Source: Candidatus Omnitrophota bacterium (lineage in GTDB: Bacteria > Omnitrophota > Gorgyraeia > Duberdicusellales > 4484-171). Taken from it: 57,483 nt of DNA. The stretch lies in contig JAMXCX010000004.1 of NCBI GenBank assembly GCA_024542985.1, positions 1-57,483 on the forward strand, given 5' to 3'. Positions 33,049-45,334 of the stretch are shown one piece after another (position 1 is the first letter of the stretch; every line of letters begins with the position of its first letter). Both the position numbers and the translations under genes were made by a program. A model generated the notes under the pieces. The model was given only the letters and a program-made list of their open reading frames with translations, was not told the origin of the DNA and made no database searches.

Positions 33049-33603
33049 TCAGCTTTCGTTGCCCGTACCTTTTTCTATAGTCTTCTTGCTAAACTCACAC
33101 CCACAATAATTCTGTCTATAAAGACTTTCTTTTTTTGCCAAAGCAATTGTTTTTTTAAATCCATCATTTTTTTTAAAATCTATTACAAGAAATCTGCTCC
33201 CCCCTACTGTCTTGGCTATTTCAAAAATAGTGCTGTTTTTTTTATGCGGGCTTACAGTTAAAGTAGTTGTAAAATAGTCAAAGTTTTTTTCTTTTGAGGC
33301 CTCAAAAACCGCCCTCAAGCGCAATTCGTAACATAAACAACACCTCAGGCCTCCTTCTTTATCCTTATTATGCCGTCCGCAGAGTTTGAGCCAATTTGAG
33401 GAGTCATAGGTGTCCTCAACCAAAGCTATGCCGTTTATAGAAGCTACAAATTTTGCGGTTTGTTTTCGTCTTAGATACTCATCACGCGGATGGATGTTCG
33501 GGTTAAAGAAAATACCCTCGACATAAAAACCTTGCCTTTTTAGCTCCTGGATACAATAAGAGGCGCATACACCACAACAGATATGCAACAATACTTTTTC
33601 CAT
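33049..33603 (-). CDS. queH: Epoxyqueuosine reductase QueH
   Basis: LLHICCGVCASYC; RCCLCYELRL; YCGCEFS. Confidence 0.93.
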   Translation of the reverse strand: MEKVLLHICCGVCASYCIQELKRQGFYVEGIFFNPNIHPRDEYLRRKQTAKFVASINGIALVEDTYDSSNWLKLCGRHNKDKEGGLRCCLCYELRLRAVFEASKEKNFDYFTTTLTVSPHKKNSTIFEIAKTVGGSRFLVIDFKKNDGFKKTIALAKKESLYRQNYCGCEFSKKTIEKGTGNES

Positions 33604-33640
33604 TTTATAATGTTAAAGATATCACGATATCGCAAATTTT

Positions 33641-34441
33641 TTATAAATCAAAATATTCCTTTATCGTAATAAATTCTACCTCTTTCTTAAGAGCTGGCAG
33701 TTTTTCTTTGAGGAATTTTATAGTATTTTTTCGAGGATGGGCTATAACAATTATTTTACCTTTCTCCTTAGCCTTGGCAATTAGTCCATTTACCCGTTTC
33801 TGGATCTCTCCAATGTCATCGACAGCGTCCAGGAATCCTTCATTATATCCGCAAATCAAACCTTGCCGACGAGCCTGATCATAGGCTATAGACTCAAGAG
33901 ATGTTCGGCTATCAACAAAAACTAAATTCCTTTTTTTGAGCTCACTTAAAACTATTTTCATTAAATCCGAATCTTCAGTTGCTTTCGAACCCATATGATT
34001 ATTAACCCCTATGGCTATCCTTAAGGAATTGAGATATTGTCTCAAGGTAGATATAATTTCTCTTCTACTTAAATCACCGCTGACAAATCTATATTTATGA
34101 GTCTTGAAAGTTACTCCCTCTGACGGTTCAAGGGGAAGATGAATAAAAACCGAAAAACCGCAGCGTGAAGCTATGTGGGCTATATTTTTTGAAAATTTTA
34201 GATTCGGTATTACTGCCACTGTAATCGGAATACCTAGAGAGTATAATTCCCGCAAATCGCCTAAGCTTTCGCCCAAATCATCGAATATTAAAGCTACAGC
34301 GGGCTTACGGTAACGAGTCTCACCCTTATTTGAAAACAAAGACCTTGCGCTGCGTTCATTTCTTTTATTAAGCGACTTATAAAAAATTATCGGAATAGCT
34401 ATTAAAATTATAAGAAGAATTACTCTTAAATTTTTACCCAT
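33641..34441 (-). CDS. Divergent polysaccharide deacetylase family protein (YibQ-like)
   Basis: IFDDLGESLGDLRELYSLGIPITVAVIPNLKFSK, NNHMGSKATED. Confidence 0.9.
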   Translation of the reverse strand: MGKNLRVILLIILIAIPIIFYKSLNKRNERSARSLFSNKGETRYRKPAVALIFDDLGESLGDLRELYSLGIPITVAVIPNLKFSKNIAHIASRCGFSVFIHLPLEPSEGVTFKTHKYRFVSGDLSRREIISTLRQYLNSLRIAIGVNNHMGSKATEDSDLMKIVLSELKKRNLVFVDSRTSLESIAYDQARRQGLICGYNEGFLDAVDDIGEIQKRVNGLIAKAKEKGKIIVIAHPRKNTIKFLKEKLPALKKEVEFITIKEYFDL

Positions 34442-35063
34442 TCGCTACCTTTAAAATATTCTCATAAGCCTGCTTTGGATTGCTGCTCTGCAATATAGCA
34501 CTACCTACACAAATACAATCCACCCCTGCTTCTCGGGCTAAAACTACTTTGTCCGGTTTTATGCCACCGTCAATTCCAACCTGTTTTTGAGGATATTTAT
34601 TTTTAAACGCTTTTATTTTTTCTAAAACTTCTGGCATGAATTTTGCACCGTAAAATCCGGGATTAACTGACATAAAAAGAACTGTATCAACACTAGATAC
34701 AAGAGAATCAAACTCTTCCAAGGTTGTGGGAGGATTTACCGCTAGGCCTGCGCTTAAACCGGTTTGCCTGATTTTCGAAATTATCTCGAGATGATTTTCC
34801 TTAATTTCAAAATGATAAATTATTCGTTCTGCGCCAAGTTTTTTAAACGGCTTAAGCCAACTAAGCGGATCACTAACCATAAGATGAGCTTCACACCTGA
34901 TTCGGGACTTCCATCCTTTCAGATCTAAAATGCTAATACTTTTTGAAGGCACAAATTTCCCATCCATAATATCTATCTGAACATAGTCAGTAAATTTTGA
35001 ACATAAATCTATCATCTCAATAAGATTTTCTTTTCTATCTGTCAACAATGCCGGAACTATCAT
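34434..35063 (-). CDS. rpe: Ribulose-phosphate 3-epimerase
   Basis: VQIDIMDGKFVPS, EAHLMVSDP, VNPGFYGAKF, VGIDGGI. Confidence 0.98.
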   Translation of the reverse strand: MIVPALLTDRKENLIEMIDLCSKFTDYVQIDIMDGKFVPSKSISILDLKGWKSRIRCEAHLMVSDPLSWLKPFKKLGAERIIYHFEIKENHLEIISKIRQTGLSAGLAVNPPTTLEEFDSLVSSVDTVLFMSVNPGFYGAKFMPEVLEKIKAFKNKYPQKQVGIDGGIKPDKVVLAREAGVDCICVGSAILQSSNPKQAYENILKVANG

Positions 35064-36235
35064 TTCTTAAAAAACTCCTTTAATAAATTGATAATTTTTC
35101 TATTAGGGCTAAAATTTGTTGTATTCCAGAAGTCGACTATTTTCTTTTTCTCCTTACCCCAAAAATCCAAATAAGTATCCCAACCGCGAACTGGCCCCTC
35201 TCTATTTATATATTTCGAGTTTGGAATGTGCTGATAAAGACCGTCAGGAAATACACTGTTAGCTATCGCTTTATAGGTCCAGTAAGTATAACCAAAACCA
35301 TAATTGTCATAAGCTTTAAGCATGTCTCTTAGCCAATCCAACTCTCCCCAAAATCCTCCCCGCCAATTAATTCCAAACTCACCTACAAAAATTTTAACTT
35401 TATTTTTCTGGGAAAATTTAAAGTACGGCTCTAATGACCTGTGAATCGCTGCCTTATCCCAGGTATTTTTACCTATTTTACCAGGAAATTTATAAAAAGG
35501 TGAAAAATTAAAAGTAAACTCTAGGGGGTGATAAGTATGGATACTTATTGATATACCTTCGGCTATTAAAGGCTCAAGAAAATCTATACGTTGGGCCCAT
35601 ATATCACCTTCCAGAAAAATTAAATTCTTTTTATCGATAAGCCGTATACGCTTAATGAGTTGGCGATAAAATCTCTTCAGAACAGCTGCGCTCCTTCTTC
35701 CCAAAACAGGCTCATTTAAAAGATCGTACCCAATCAAAGCCTTTTTGTCTTTAAATCTATCGGCAATTACCTCCCATAAGGCAATTGTTCTTTGCTGATA
35801 TTCTTTATTATTCCACAAAAGCGACTTACCCGCACTATCTGAATGCCAATCACAATTTTGCGCGCCGCAAGCAGCATGTAAATCAAGAATTATTCCCAAA
35901 TTTTGCTCTGTGGCCCAGGCAAAAATTTTCTCTAGATAGTTAAACCCTTCCTCCGAATAAAAATAAGGTCTTTTTTCAATAAGCCTGTAATTAAACGGCA
36001 CCCTTACAGAATTTGCTCCCATATGAGCGATTCTTTTAAAGTCATCCTTGGTTATAAAATTCTTTCTAAACAAATATTCAAATTTTTCCAACTCTTTCTT
36101 TCCGTAAATTTTCTTAAAATTTCCCTTAAAAATACTCTCTGAAATATTCCTGCCTCCGAGGATATAACCCTCCATCAACAACCAACTGCCTAAGTTTACG
36201 CCTTTTATCGTTTTATTTACTTCTAACCTGCTCAT
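35060..36235 (-). CDS. Glycoside hydrolase family 5-like (cellulase/exo-beta-glucanase), no obvious signal peptide
   Basis: GVNLGSWLLMEGYI, GYDLLNEP, VGEFG. Confidence 0.88.
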   Translation of the reverse strand: MSRLEVNKTIKGVNLGSWLLMEGYILGGRNISESIFKGNFKKIYGKKELEKFEYLFRKNFITKDDFKRIAHMGANSVRVPFNYRLIEKRPYFYSEEGFNYLEKIFAWATEQNLGIILDLHAACGAQNCDWHSDSAGKSLLWNNKEYQQRTIALWEVIADRFKDKKALIGYDLLNEPVLGRRSAAVLKRFYRQLIKRIRLIDKKNLIFLEGDIWAQRIDFLEPLIAEGISISIHTYHPLEFTFNFSPFYKFPGKIGKNTWDKAAIHRSLEPYFKFSQKNKVKIFVGEFGINWRGGFWGELDWLRDMLKAYDNYGFGYTYWTYKAIANSVFPDGLYQHIPNSKYINREGPVRGWDTYLDFWGKEKKKIVDFWNTTNFSPNRKIINLLKEFFKK

Positions 36236-36600
36236 GCGTTCTTTTTACGCGATAAAGGCATTTTTAAATATTTTTTACAAGCACAAAGACAATCATTTTT
36301 CCAATAGGTATGCATTATCTCTTTAACCAAGACGCAATCAAACTCTTCACCACCGACAGTCTTTCTTGTCCCCAGCCGGTTAGAATAAATCCGGCAGTGA
36401 AATTTATTATTACCGGATTTCTTTAAATGCCGGCAAGGATCATCATATGCTCCGCAACAGGCGCCACATTTTATGCACAAATTTTCCCATTCATTTTCTT
36501 TAAATTTTAAGTGCCTAAGGTATCTTTTTAATTCGGAGTTCTTATTCATGGCTGATTCATATATTATACGATTTCTAGTCAAAAAATAAAACCTCATCAA
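36232..36600 (-). CDS. YkgJ-type cysteine cluster protein
   Basis: CIKCGACCGAYDDPCRHL...CRIYSNR. Confidence 0.85.
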   Translation of the reverse strand: MMRFYFLTRNRIIYESAMNKNSELKRYLRHLKFKENEWENLCIKCGACCGAYDDPCRHLKKSGNNKFHCRIYSNRLGTRKTVGGEEFDCVLVKEIMHTYWKNDCLCACKKYLKMPLSRKKNA

Positions 36601-36615
36601 ATATTTTCGATGAGG
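36581..36615 (-). terminator. Intrinsic terminator downstream of hppA
   Basis: Minus strand CCTCATC-gaaaatattt-GATGAGG then TTTTATTTTTT. Confidence 0.75.
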
Positions 36616-36642
36616 CTCGTAATTCCAAAAAACTGCTGGTTG

Positions 36643-38763
36643 CTATCGAAATAATGTATAGGTAATAATTAAACCGCTAAAAACTATTGAAACCATAGAC
36701 ATCAGTTTAATCAATATATTCAAAGAAGGTCCGGCTGTATCTTTAAAAGGGTCTCCTACTGTATCTCCGGTAACTGCTGCCTTGTGGGCTGGGGAACCTT
36801 TTCCTCCTAAATTGCCTTCTTCAATATACTTCTTCGCATTATCCCAGGCACCGCCGGAATTTGCCATCATGACTGCCAGAACAAATCCTGAAGATAAAGC
36901 ACCTACTAAAAGCCCTACTTCTCCTCTTACACCTAAAAGTAAACCCGTAGCGATAGGTGCAATTATTGCCAAAAGTGACGGCAAAATCATTTCTTTCTGA
37001 GCCGCTTTCGTTGTTAAAGTTACACAACTCGAATAATCAGCTTCGGCTTCTCCAGAAAGCAACCCTGTTATTTCTCTAAATTGTCGTCTAACTTCTTCAA
37101 TAATAGAACCGGCGGCTCTGCCGACAGCCCGTAAAGATAAAGCACAAAACACAAACGGCATCATTGCCCCAATAAATATACCGATTAAAACATTAGGATT
37201 GAGCAGGCTCAAATCCATATTAACCTTAACTCCTAAACGCACAGCCTCATGAATAACATGATCACGATAGGCAACTATTAAGGCCAGCGCGGTTAAAGCC
37301 GCTGAACCGATTGCGAAACCTTTACCGGTAGCAGCAGTAGTATTACCTAAAGAATCAAGCTGGTCGGTTCTTTTTCTTACCTCAGAAGGCAAATCCGCCA
37401 TTTCAGCTATTCCACCGGCATTATCAGCAATCGGGCCGTAAGCATCAGTAGCTAAAGTTATACCTAAAGTAGATAACATACCTACTGCCGAGATACCTAC
37501 TCCGTATAAACCTTTTGCAAACCCGTCAACAGCGGCAAACCCGCCATTTACAGCAAAGCTCGCTAAAATAGCACCTCCCACAATAAGCACAGGTCCTACC
37601 GGAGAAAGCATACCCAGAGCAATACCTTCAATAACTATTGTCGCGGGGCCGGTTTTTGCAGTTTTGGCTAAATTTCGTGTTGGCTTATAGCCTGTTGAGG
37701 TAAATAATTCAGTAAATCGACCGATTAAAACGCCGGCAAAAAGTCCGATTATTACTGAACCAAATACACCCAAATAATCCTTACCTAGAACAAACCATAC
37801 GATTAAAAAGGAAAAAACTACAACTAATCCTGAAGCCGTCAAAACACCCTTTCTTAATGCTGCCAACAAAGTCTTTTGATCGGCGTCTTCCTTAGTCCGG
37901 ACGAAGAAATATCCGACTAAAGATGCGACTACTCCTCCGGCAGCTATCAGCAAAGGCGTAATTACGCCTTTTAAGCCTAAATGAGCAGCGGCGGCTAAAG
38001 CCATAGTCGCAACTATCGAATCAACGTAAGATTCATATAAATCTGCCCCCATACCCGCAACATCACCAACATTATCCCCTACCAAGTCAGCAATAACCGC
38101 TGGATTGCGAGGATCATCTTCAGGAATACCGGCCTCAATCTTACCCACTAAATCTGCGCCTACATCAGCAGCTTTAGTATAAATACCTCCCCCTAGACGG
38201 GCAAATAAAGCATAACTCGATGCTCCCATTCCAAAACAAAGCATTGTTGAAGTAATCGCGGTTAACAAATCACTCCCTTGCGGCAAAGGATGATGTGCGT
38301 AATACCCTTTAAGAATAAGAAACCAAGCTGCCATCTCAAGCAAACCCAGTCCCACAACTATAAGGCCCATAACTGTTCCGGCACTAAAAGCGACTCTTAA
38401 ACCTTTATTCAAACTTTTAGAGGCCGCATAGGCTGTACGCGCATTAGCGTTAGTCGCAACATACATCCCCAACCAACCGCAGAAACCGGAAAAAATACCT
38501 CCGGTAACAAAAGCAATAGGAACAAACCAAACCAAAAATCCCTTCCAGGCCATAAAAGAAAGAAGAATGAAAACGACACCAAAAAATATTCCTACAACTT
38601 TATACTGCTGCTTTAGATATCCCTTTGAACCTTCAAAAATATACCGGGATATTTTAATCATCTTCTCACTGCCCTGAGGTTGCTTAAACAGCCAGCGTAT
38701 GAGATAGCCGCAAAAACTTAAAGCCAGAAATGACCCCACGAAGACCAATAAAATTGGATTCAT
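36643..38763 (-). CDS. hppA: Membrane-bound (K+-stimulated type) ion-translocating pyrophosphatase
   Basis: 706 aa; [47 protein letters not shown]. Confidence 0.98.
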   Translation of the reverse strand: MNPILLVFVGSFLALSFCGYLIRWLFKQPQGSEKMIKISRYIFEGSKGYLKQQYKVVGIFFGVVFILLSFMAWKGFLVWFVPIAFVTGGIFSGFCGWLGMYVATNANARTAYAASKSLNKGLRVAFSAGTVMGLIVVGLGLLEMAAWFLILKGYYAHHPLPQGSDLLTAITSTMLCFGMGASSYALFARLGGGIYTKAADVGADLVGKIEAGIPEDDPRNPAVIADLVGDNVGDVAGMGADLYESYVDSIVATMALAAAAHLGLKGVITPLLIAAGGVVASLVGYFFVRTKEDADQKTLLAALRKGVLTASGLVVVFSFLIVWFVLGKDYLGVFGSVIIGLFAGVLIGRFTELFTSTGYKPTRNLAKTAKTGPATIVIEGIALGMLSPVGPVLIVGGAILASFAVNGGFAAVDGFAKGLYGVGISAVGMLSTLGITLATDAYGPIADNAGGIAEMADLPSEVRKRTDQLDSLGNTTAATGKGFAIGSAALTALALIVAYRDHVIHEAVRLGVKVNMDLSLLNPNVLIGIFIGAMMPFVFCALSLRAVGRAAGSIIEEVRRQFREITGLLSGEAEADYSSCVTLTTKAAQKEMILPSLLAIIAPIATGLLLGVRGEVGLLVGALSSGFVLAVMMANSGGAWDNAKKYIEEGNLGGKGSPAHKAAVTGDTVGDPFKDTAGPSLNILIKLMSMVSIVFSGLIITYTLFR

Positions 38764-38778
38764 AATTCCACCTCTTTC

Positions 38779-40053
<1,275 letters not shown>

Positions 40054-40141
40054 TTAATTCTGATGTGATTAGGAACAATAATCTGTGTAGGTTTTCCCGC
40101 ATCGGGATAAAAATCCTCTCTTTAAGGCACTGCTCATACTT

Positions 40142-41719
40142 CTAGAGCCTAACAATTTTTAGCGAAATTATGTTAGGGTTGGATTTAATCTGAGTAATTA
40201 CTTCTTCATTCAGGGCATTGTCTAAATTAAGAATAGTTAAAGCTATGCCGCTAGGAGCATCCCGGCCTAAACTCATACCAGCAATATTTATATTGTTAAC
40301 TCCTAAAGTCGTGCCTAAAAATCCGATTACTCCCGGCTTATCCTTATTGTTTATAACCACCATATGTTCAGAGGGAGCAATTTCAATATAAAAATCATCC
40401 ATCTTAACAAAACGAACCTCTTTGTTAGCAAAAAGAGTCCCCTCTAAAGTACGGGTTTGCTTATCAGTAATTACTTTCACTCTTATAGAATTAACATATT
40501 CTTCTTCGCCAACTTTAGTCTGCCTAACCTTAACGCCCCGCTGCTTAGCGATCTCTAAGGCATTGATGTAATTTATATCTTCTTCAAGCTGATTAGCAAA
40601 GAAACCACTCACGAAAGCAGAGCCTAAAACATCTACCTTGTAAGAAGAAATTTCCCCCAAATATGATATCTGTATTTCTTTTAAACCGCCTAGAGTAAGC
40701 TGAGAAATAAATTTTCCCATTTTCTCAGCTAAAGAAAAATAAGGCTCAATAATCTTATAGTCTTGAGAATCAAGCTGAATGTAATTAATAGCATTTTTTA
40801 TTGCTTTGCCTAAAAGAGCATCCTTCATACAATAAGCAACCTCTATGGCAACATTTATCTGAGCTTCTTCTGTAGAGGCGCCTAGATGAGGTGTCACAAT
40901 AAGATTATCTAACTCCAGCAGCTTAGAATCCGAAGGAGGTTCTTTTAAAAAGACATCTAAAGCGGCACCGGCAATTTTCTTATTTCTTAAAGCCTTATAC
41001 AAAGCGTCTTCATCAATAATACCGCCCCGGGCACAATTAATAATAAAAGCCTTGGGTTTCATCAAAGAAAATTCCTTATGCGAAATCAAGTTTTTTGTCT
41101 CACTCGTAAGGGAAGTGTGTATTGTTATGAAATCAGATTCTCCTAAAAGCTCATCCAAAGCAACAAGTCTTACGCCTATATGCCGAGCTGCTTCCTCGGA
41201 AATAAACGGATCTAAAGCCAGAACCTTCATTCCGAAAGCAATGGCCCGTTTCGCTACTTCCTTACCGATACGGCCCAGGCCGATAACCCCGAGGACTTTT
41301 GAATACAACTCTGTTCCCTTGAATTTAGCCCTTTCCCACTGTTTATCTTTTAAAGAAATATGGGCAAATGGTATATTTCTAGCAACAGCAAGTATTAAAG
41401 CAAAGGCCTGCTCACAAGTTGATATAGTATTTCCTCCCGGGGCATTCATAACAATTATTCCCTTCTTAGTCGCAGCCTTAATATCGACATTATCTACGCC
41501 TACACCGGCCCTGCCGATAACTTTCAACTTATGGGCTCCTTTGATGATGTCACTGGTAAGTTTTGTGCCGCTTCGAATAACTATACCTTGATAATTGCCG
41601 ATTATTTTTTTAAGCCCCTCAGGAGTTAATTTGTATTTGCAATCCACTTGGAAACCTGCTTGTTCCAGTATTTTTATGCCTTCCTTTGATAATTTATCGG
41701 AAATAATTATTTTAGTCAT
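40142..41719 (-). CDS. serA: D-3-phosphoglycerate dehydrogenase
   Basis: GVGVDNVDIKAATKKGIIVMNAPGGNT; ASB and ACT domains; start at MTKIIISDK after AGGAGG (track gives 41773). Confidence 0.97.
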   Translation of the reverse strand: MTKIIISDKLSKEGIKILEQAGFQVDCKYKLTPEGLKKIIGNYQGIVIRSGTKLTSDIIKGAHKLKVIGRAGVGVDNVDIKAATKKGIIVMNAPGGNTISTCEQAFALILAVARNIPFAHISLKDKQWERAKFKGTELYSKVLGVIGLGRIGKEVAKRAIAFGMKVLALDPFISEEAARHIGVRLVALDELLGESDFITIHTSLTSETKNLISHKEFSLMKPKAFIINCARGGIIDEDALYKALRNKKIAGAALDVFLKEPPSDSKLLELDNLIVTPHLGASTEEAQINVAIEVAYCMKDALLGKAIKNAINYIQLDSQDYKIIEPYFSLAEKMGKFISQLTLGGLKEIQISYLGEISSYKVDVLGSAFVSGFFANQLEEDINYINALEIAKQRGVKVRQTKVGEEEYVNSIRVKVITDKQTRTLEGTLFANKEVRFVKMDDFYIEIAPSEHMVVINNKDKPGVIGFLGTTLGVNNINIAGMSLGRDAPSGIALTILNLDNALNEEVITQIKSNPNIISLKIVRL

Positions 41720-42845
41720 AAAAAACCTCCTGCAACCGCGAGATGGATTCTCCTGACTTGAATTTATATCCAAATTTTTTCAATACCTGCTCCAGAAAAG
41801 AAAAACACATAATAAGATCCTGCTCATTTATCCAGCCCATATGCGCAATCCTAAAAATTTTGTCTTTAGCTTCGTCCTGACCGCCAGCAATGCTTAAACC
41901 ATAACTTTTTCGTAAAGTCTTTACGATATCGCTGGATTTTATGCCTGTCGGCGACATAATAGCAGTTACTGAAGCTGAAGGATTCCTAGAGAAAAGCTTT
42001 AAACCCAAAGCCCTGGCAGCTTCACGCGTAGCAACAGCCATTTTCCCAAACCTAACCCATCTATTCTCAATACCCTCTTTCTTTATATGCTCCAAAACCT
42101 CCTTCAAGGCTACGATTAAAGAAACAGACGGCGTAAAAGGAGTATCTGACTCATCATAGCTCTTTAAAGCTTTCTTCAAATCAAAGTAATATTTAGCCAA
42201 TTTAGAATCTTCCACAGCACTTTGAGCTTTTTTACTCAAAGTTATGAACCCTAATCCCGGCGTAAGCATAAAACCTTTTTGAGAACCGCCTACAGCCGCA
42301 TCAACTCCCCATTTATCAGTAAGAAGTTTATCTTGGCCTAGACCGCTAATAGCATCTACTACAAGAAGAATCTCTCTTTCCCGCGTTAGCTTTCCTATAG
42401 CTTCAATATCATAAACAGATGCGGTAGATGTCTCACAAAGAGTTGTAAGAATTCCTTTTGCGTCTTTATTGTCGTCTAATATTTTCTTTATTTCCTCACA
42501 AGAAGGAGCCAGGCCCCATTCAATCTTCATCTCTACTACTTCCAACCCTAAAGCTTTGGCAATTTCTGACCAGCGTTCACCGAATTTTCCACCGGAAATT
42601 GTAATCACTTTATCTCTATAAGAAAATAGGTTGCTCACCGCAGCTTCCATTGCTCCGGTTCCCGAAGAAGCTAGAGTCAATACCGGATTCTTCGTGCAAA
42701 ATACATATCCCAGCCCTTCGGAAACATATTTTAAAATTTGCCTAAACTCGTCAGTACGATGATGCAGTATCTCTTTAGAAAGTGCATCTCTTACGAACAA
42801 AGGAACAGGTGAAGGCCCCGGCGTCATTAAATATTTTCGCTTCAT
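41712..42845 (-). CDS. Class V aminotransferase (serine-pyruvate/alanine-glyoxylate type)
   Basis: MTPGPSPVP, GSQKGFMLTPG; overlaps serA. Confidence 0.93.
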   Translation of the reverse strand: MKRKYLMTPGPSPVPLFVRDALSKEILHHRTDEFRQILKYVSEGLGYVFCTKNPVLTLASSGTGAMEAAVSNLFSYRDKVITISGGKFGERWSEIAKALGLEVVEMKIEWGLAPSCEEIKKILDDNKDAKGILTTLCETSTASVYDIEAIGKLTREREILLVVDAISGLGQDKLLTDKWGVDAAVGGSQKGFMLTPGLGFITLSKKAQSAVEDSKLAKYYFDLKKALKSYDESDTPFTPSVSLIVALKEVLEHIKKEGIENRWVRFGKMAVATREAARALGLKLFSRNPSASVTAIMSPTGIKSSDIVKTLRKSYGLSIAGGQDEAKDKIFRIAHMGWINEQDLIMCFSFLEQVLKKFGYKFKSGESISRLQEVFYD

Positions 42846-42874
42846 GTTTGGCTCCTTTCTTGACCTAGCAATCT

Positions 42875-43483
42875 CTATTTTTTCTTATCCGGCTTGCTAG
42901 ATGCTATTACTTCATCTACTATGCCGTATTTTGCTGCCTCATCTGCACTCATAAAATAATCTCTATCTGTATCCTCTCTAATTTTATCAATAGACTGAGA
43001 AGTATTCTGGGATAAGATTTCAATGACTTTTTCCCTCAGGCGTAAAATTTCTTTGGTCTGACGGGAAATATCCTCAGCAGTACCCTGAACTCCTCCCCAG
43101 GGTTGATGAATCATTATCCGGGAATTTGGTAAAGAGTAACGTTTACCTTTTGCGCCGGCGCAAAGCAATACTGCCCCCATAGAAGCAGCTTGACCTACAC
43201 AATACGTTGCCACATCACAGTTAACAAACTTCATAGTATCATAAATAGCCATCCCGGCTGTAATTGCCCCGCCCGGGGAATTAATATATATACTGATATC
43301 TTTATGTATATCATCCATCTGCAAAAACAACATCTGGGCGATGACCACATTGGCAACCGCATCAGTAATCGGTGCACCGATAAAAATTATTCTATCTTTA
43401 AGAAGCCGGGAATAGATATCGTAAGCACGCTCAACTCTTCCGGTCAGCTCAATGACCATTGGAACATATACCTGATTTCTCAT
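42875..43483 (-). CDS. clpP: ATP-dependent Clp protease proteolytic subunit
   Basis: [19 protein letters not shown] catalytic motifs. Confidence 0.98.
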   Translation of the reverse strand: MRNQVYVPMVIELTGRVERAYDIYSRLLKDRIIFIGAPITDAVANVVIAQMLFLQMDDIHKDISIYINSPGGAITAGMAIYDTMKFVNCDVATYCVGQAASMGAVLLCAGAKGKRYSLPNSRIMIHQPWGGVQGTAEDISRQTKEILRLREKVIEILSQNTSQSIDKIREDTDRDYFMSADEAAKYGIVDEVIASSKPDKKK

Positions 43484-43564
43484 TCTATTCCTCCTTTTTG
43501 TTAAGATAAAAGCTTACGTCCGGAGCAAAAGCTCTCTAGGCATTTGATTCCAAACTTTAAACAA

Positions 43565-44452
43565 TTATTTATACTCTGCTTGGCTTAAAATAAAACCCGA
43601 AATAACCTCAGCCAGATTATTATCAATGGTAATATTCTCTTTCTTGGCAATAGCCTCAAAGATATAAAACAACTTTACCTCATTCTCTGCTAAAGGCTTC
43701 AACTTGCTATCTAAGTCAGGCTTATATTTATCTATATCTTCTTGGCTAGCGCCTTTAACGCGTAAATTGTAAATTTCTCTGTTAACTAAGTCTTTATGAT
43801 AGCGTTCGATTTCGCTCTTAGGTAAATCTGTCTTGTGATTTTTTAGAAGATATTCTCTAATCTGGCTGTCTATATTATGTCTTCTCTCTTTCAATTTCTC
43901 TCCGAATAATTGTGCTTTTATGGCTTCCTTTAGAGAACCGGTATCCGGGTATGATGCCCATTTAGCCAACTCTTCATCGCCTAGGTCATTTTTGAAAATC
44001 TTTTTTATACCTTCTTTTAAATTAGTTAATATTTTCTCTATGTCTACTTCTTTTACCTCGATTTTAATATCCTTAATTTTTAGCCCTTTATAAGAATTTT
44101 CTTTAATTTCTATTTGGGGCTTGGTTTCAAAATCTGCAGAAAACGATAATAAATCAGCTGAGCATTTAACATCATAAATCCGCGGAAGGCTAGCTGGTAA
44201 AATATTATTATCCTCAATGGCTTTGCTGTAAAATAAAGATACAGACTCTTTTAAAAATTCTTCCTTCAAAAACTTACCATGATATTTCTCTAGTACCTCT
44301 AAGGGGGCGCTCCCGGGTCTAAATCCGGGCACTTTTAAATTTTTAGCATTTTGGCGATAAACTTCCTTTTTCTTATTTAAAAATTCTTCACCTTTGACTT
44401 CAATTTTAATAGTTCTTTTTAGCTTATCTAGTTTCTTTACCTCAGTCTTCAT
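43565..44452 (-). CDS. tig: Trigger factor, PPIase-less form
   Basis: 295 aa; ribosome-binding LKVPGFRPGSAP; passes directly from N-domain to C-domain. Confidence 0.88.
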   Translation of the reverse strand: MKTEVKKLDKLKRTIKIEVKGEEFLNKKKEVYRQNAKNLKVPGFRPGSAPLEVLEKYHGKFLKEEFLKESVSLFYSKAIEDNNILPASLPRIYDVKCSADLLSFSADFETKPQIEIKENSYKGLKIKDIKIEVKEVDIEKILTNLKEGIKKIFKNDLGDEELAKWASYPDTGSLKEAIKAQLFGEKLKERRHNIDSQIREYLLKNHKTDLPKSEIERYHKDLVNREIYNLRVKGASQEDIDKYKPDLDSKLKPLAENEVKLFYIFEAIAKKENITIDNNLAEVISGFILSQAEYK

Positions 44453-44536
44453 ATTGCAACTTTCCTCTTCTCAATAGTTACTACTAATAAATAAAATAAT
44501 ATTACTCAAACCAGCCCTCACCCTAAACCTTAATCT

Positions 44537-45259
44537 TTACATTCTAAAATCCTGACCCAAGTAAACTCTTCTTGTCTCCTCATGGTTTATTAAATCATCC
44601 GCGGTTCCGGAAACCAATATCTTTCCCTCGGAAATCAAATAAGCTCGGTCAGTTATCGAAAGTGTTTCCCGCACATTATGGTCAGTCACAAGAATTCCCA
44701 TACCCTTGTTCTTAAGATCTTTTATTATCTCTTTCGCCTCACCCACAACTATCGGGTCAATTCCTGAGAAAGGCTCATCTAGAAGAAGAAAAGAAGGTTT
44801 AGTTACCAGAGCCCGCGTAATCTCAAGACGCCTGGTTTCGCCGCCGCTTAAAGTATAGGCTTTGTTTTTCCTTAAATGCGCGATATTTAATTCACAGAGA
44901 AGCTCATCCAGGCGCTTTAATCTCTCTAGCCGAGCTAAAGGCAGAGTTTCCAAAATTGCCATGATATTTTCCTCTACGGTAAGTTTCCTAAATACCGAAG
45001 GTTCCTGGGAAAGATACCCTATGCCAAATTTTGCTCTCATATGAATAGGCATATTGGTAATTTCCCGGTTATCAAATAATATGCTTCCCTCGTCAGGGGC
45101 AATAATGCCTACAACCATGTAAAAAGTAGTAGTTTTACCTGCTCCGTTGGGACCAAGCAAACCTACGATTTCACCCCTCTTAACGGATAAAGACACCCCT
45201 TTTACAACGGTCTTTGTTCCGTAGGATTTGGTCAAATTATTTACCTGCAAGAGCCGCAT
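44537..45259 (-). CDS. lptB: LPS export ABC transporter ATP-binding protein
   Basis: GLLGPNGAGKTTTFYMVVGII, YLSQEPSVFRKLTVEENI, LSGGETRRLEI. Confidence 0.97.
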   Translation of the reverse strand: MRLLQVNNLTKSYGTKTVVKGVSLSVKRGEIVGLLGPNGAGKTTTFYMVVGIIAPDEGSILFDNREITNMPIHMRAKFGIGYLSQEPSVFRKLTVEENIMAILETLPLARLERLKRLDELLCELNIAHLRKNKAYTLSGGETRRLEITRALVTKPSFLLLDEPFSGIDPIVVGEAKEIIKDLKNKGMGILVTDHNVRETLSITDRAYLISEGKILVSGTADDLINHEETRRVYLGQDFRM

Positions 45260-45334
45260 TTTATTAGCTTTTAAGTTCGTTTTTAATATTTTACTGCTGT
45301 TAAAACTTTAAGTTATATCTGTCAATTTATAAAT

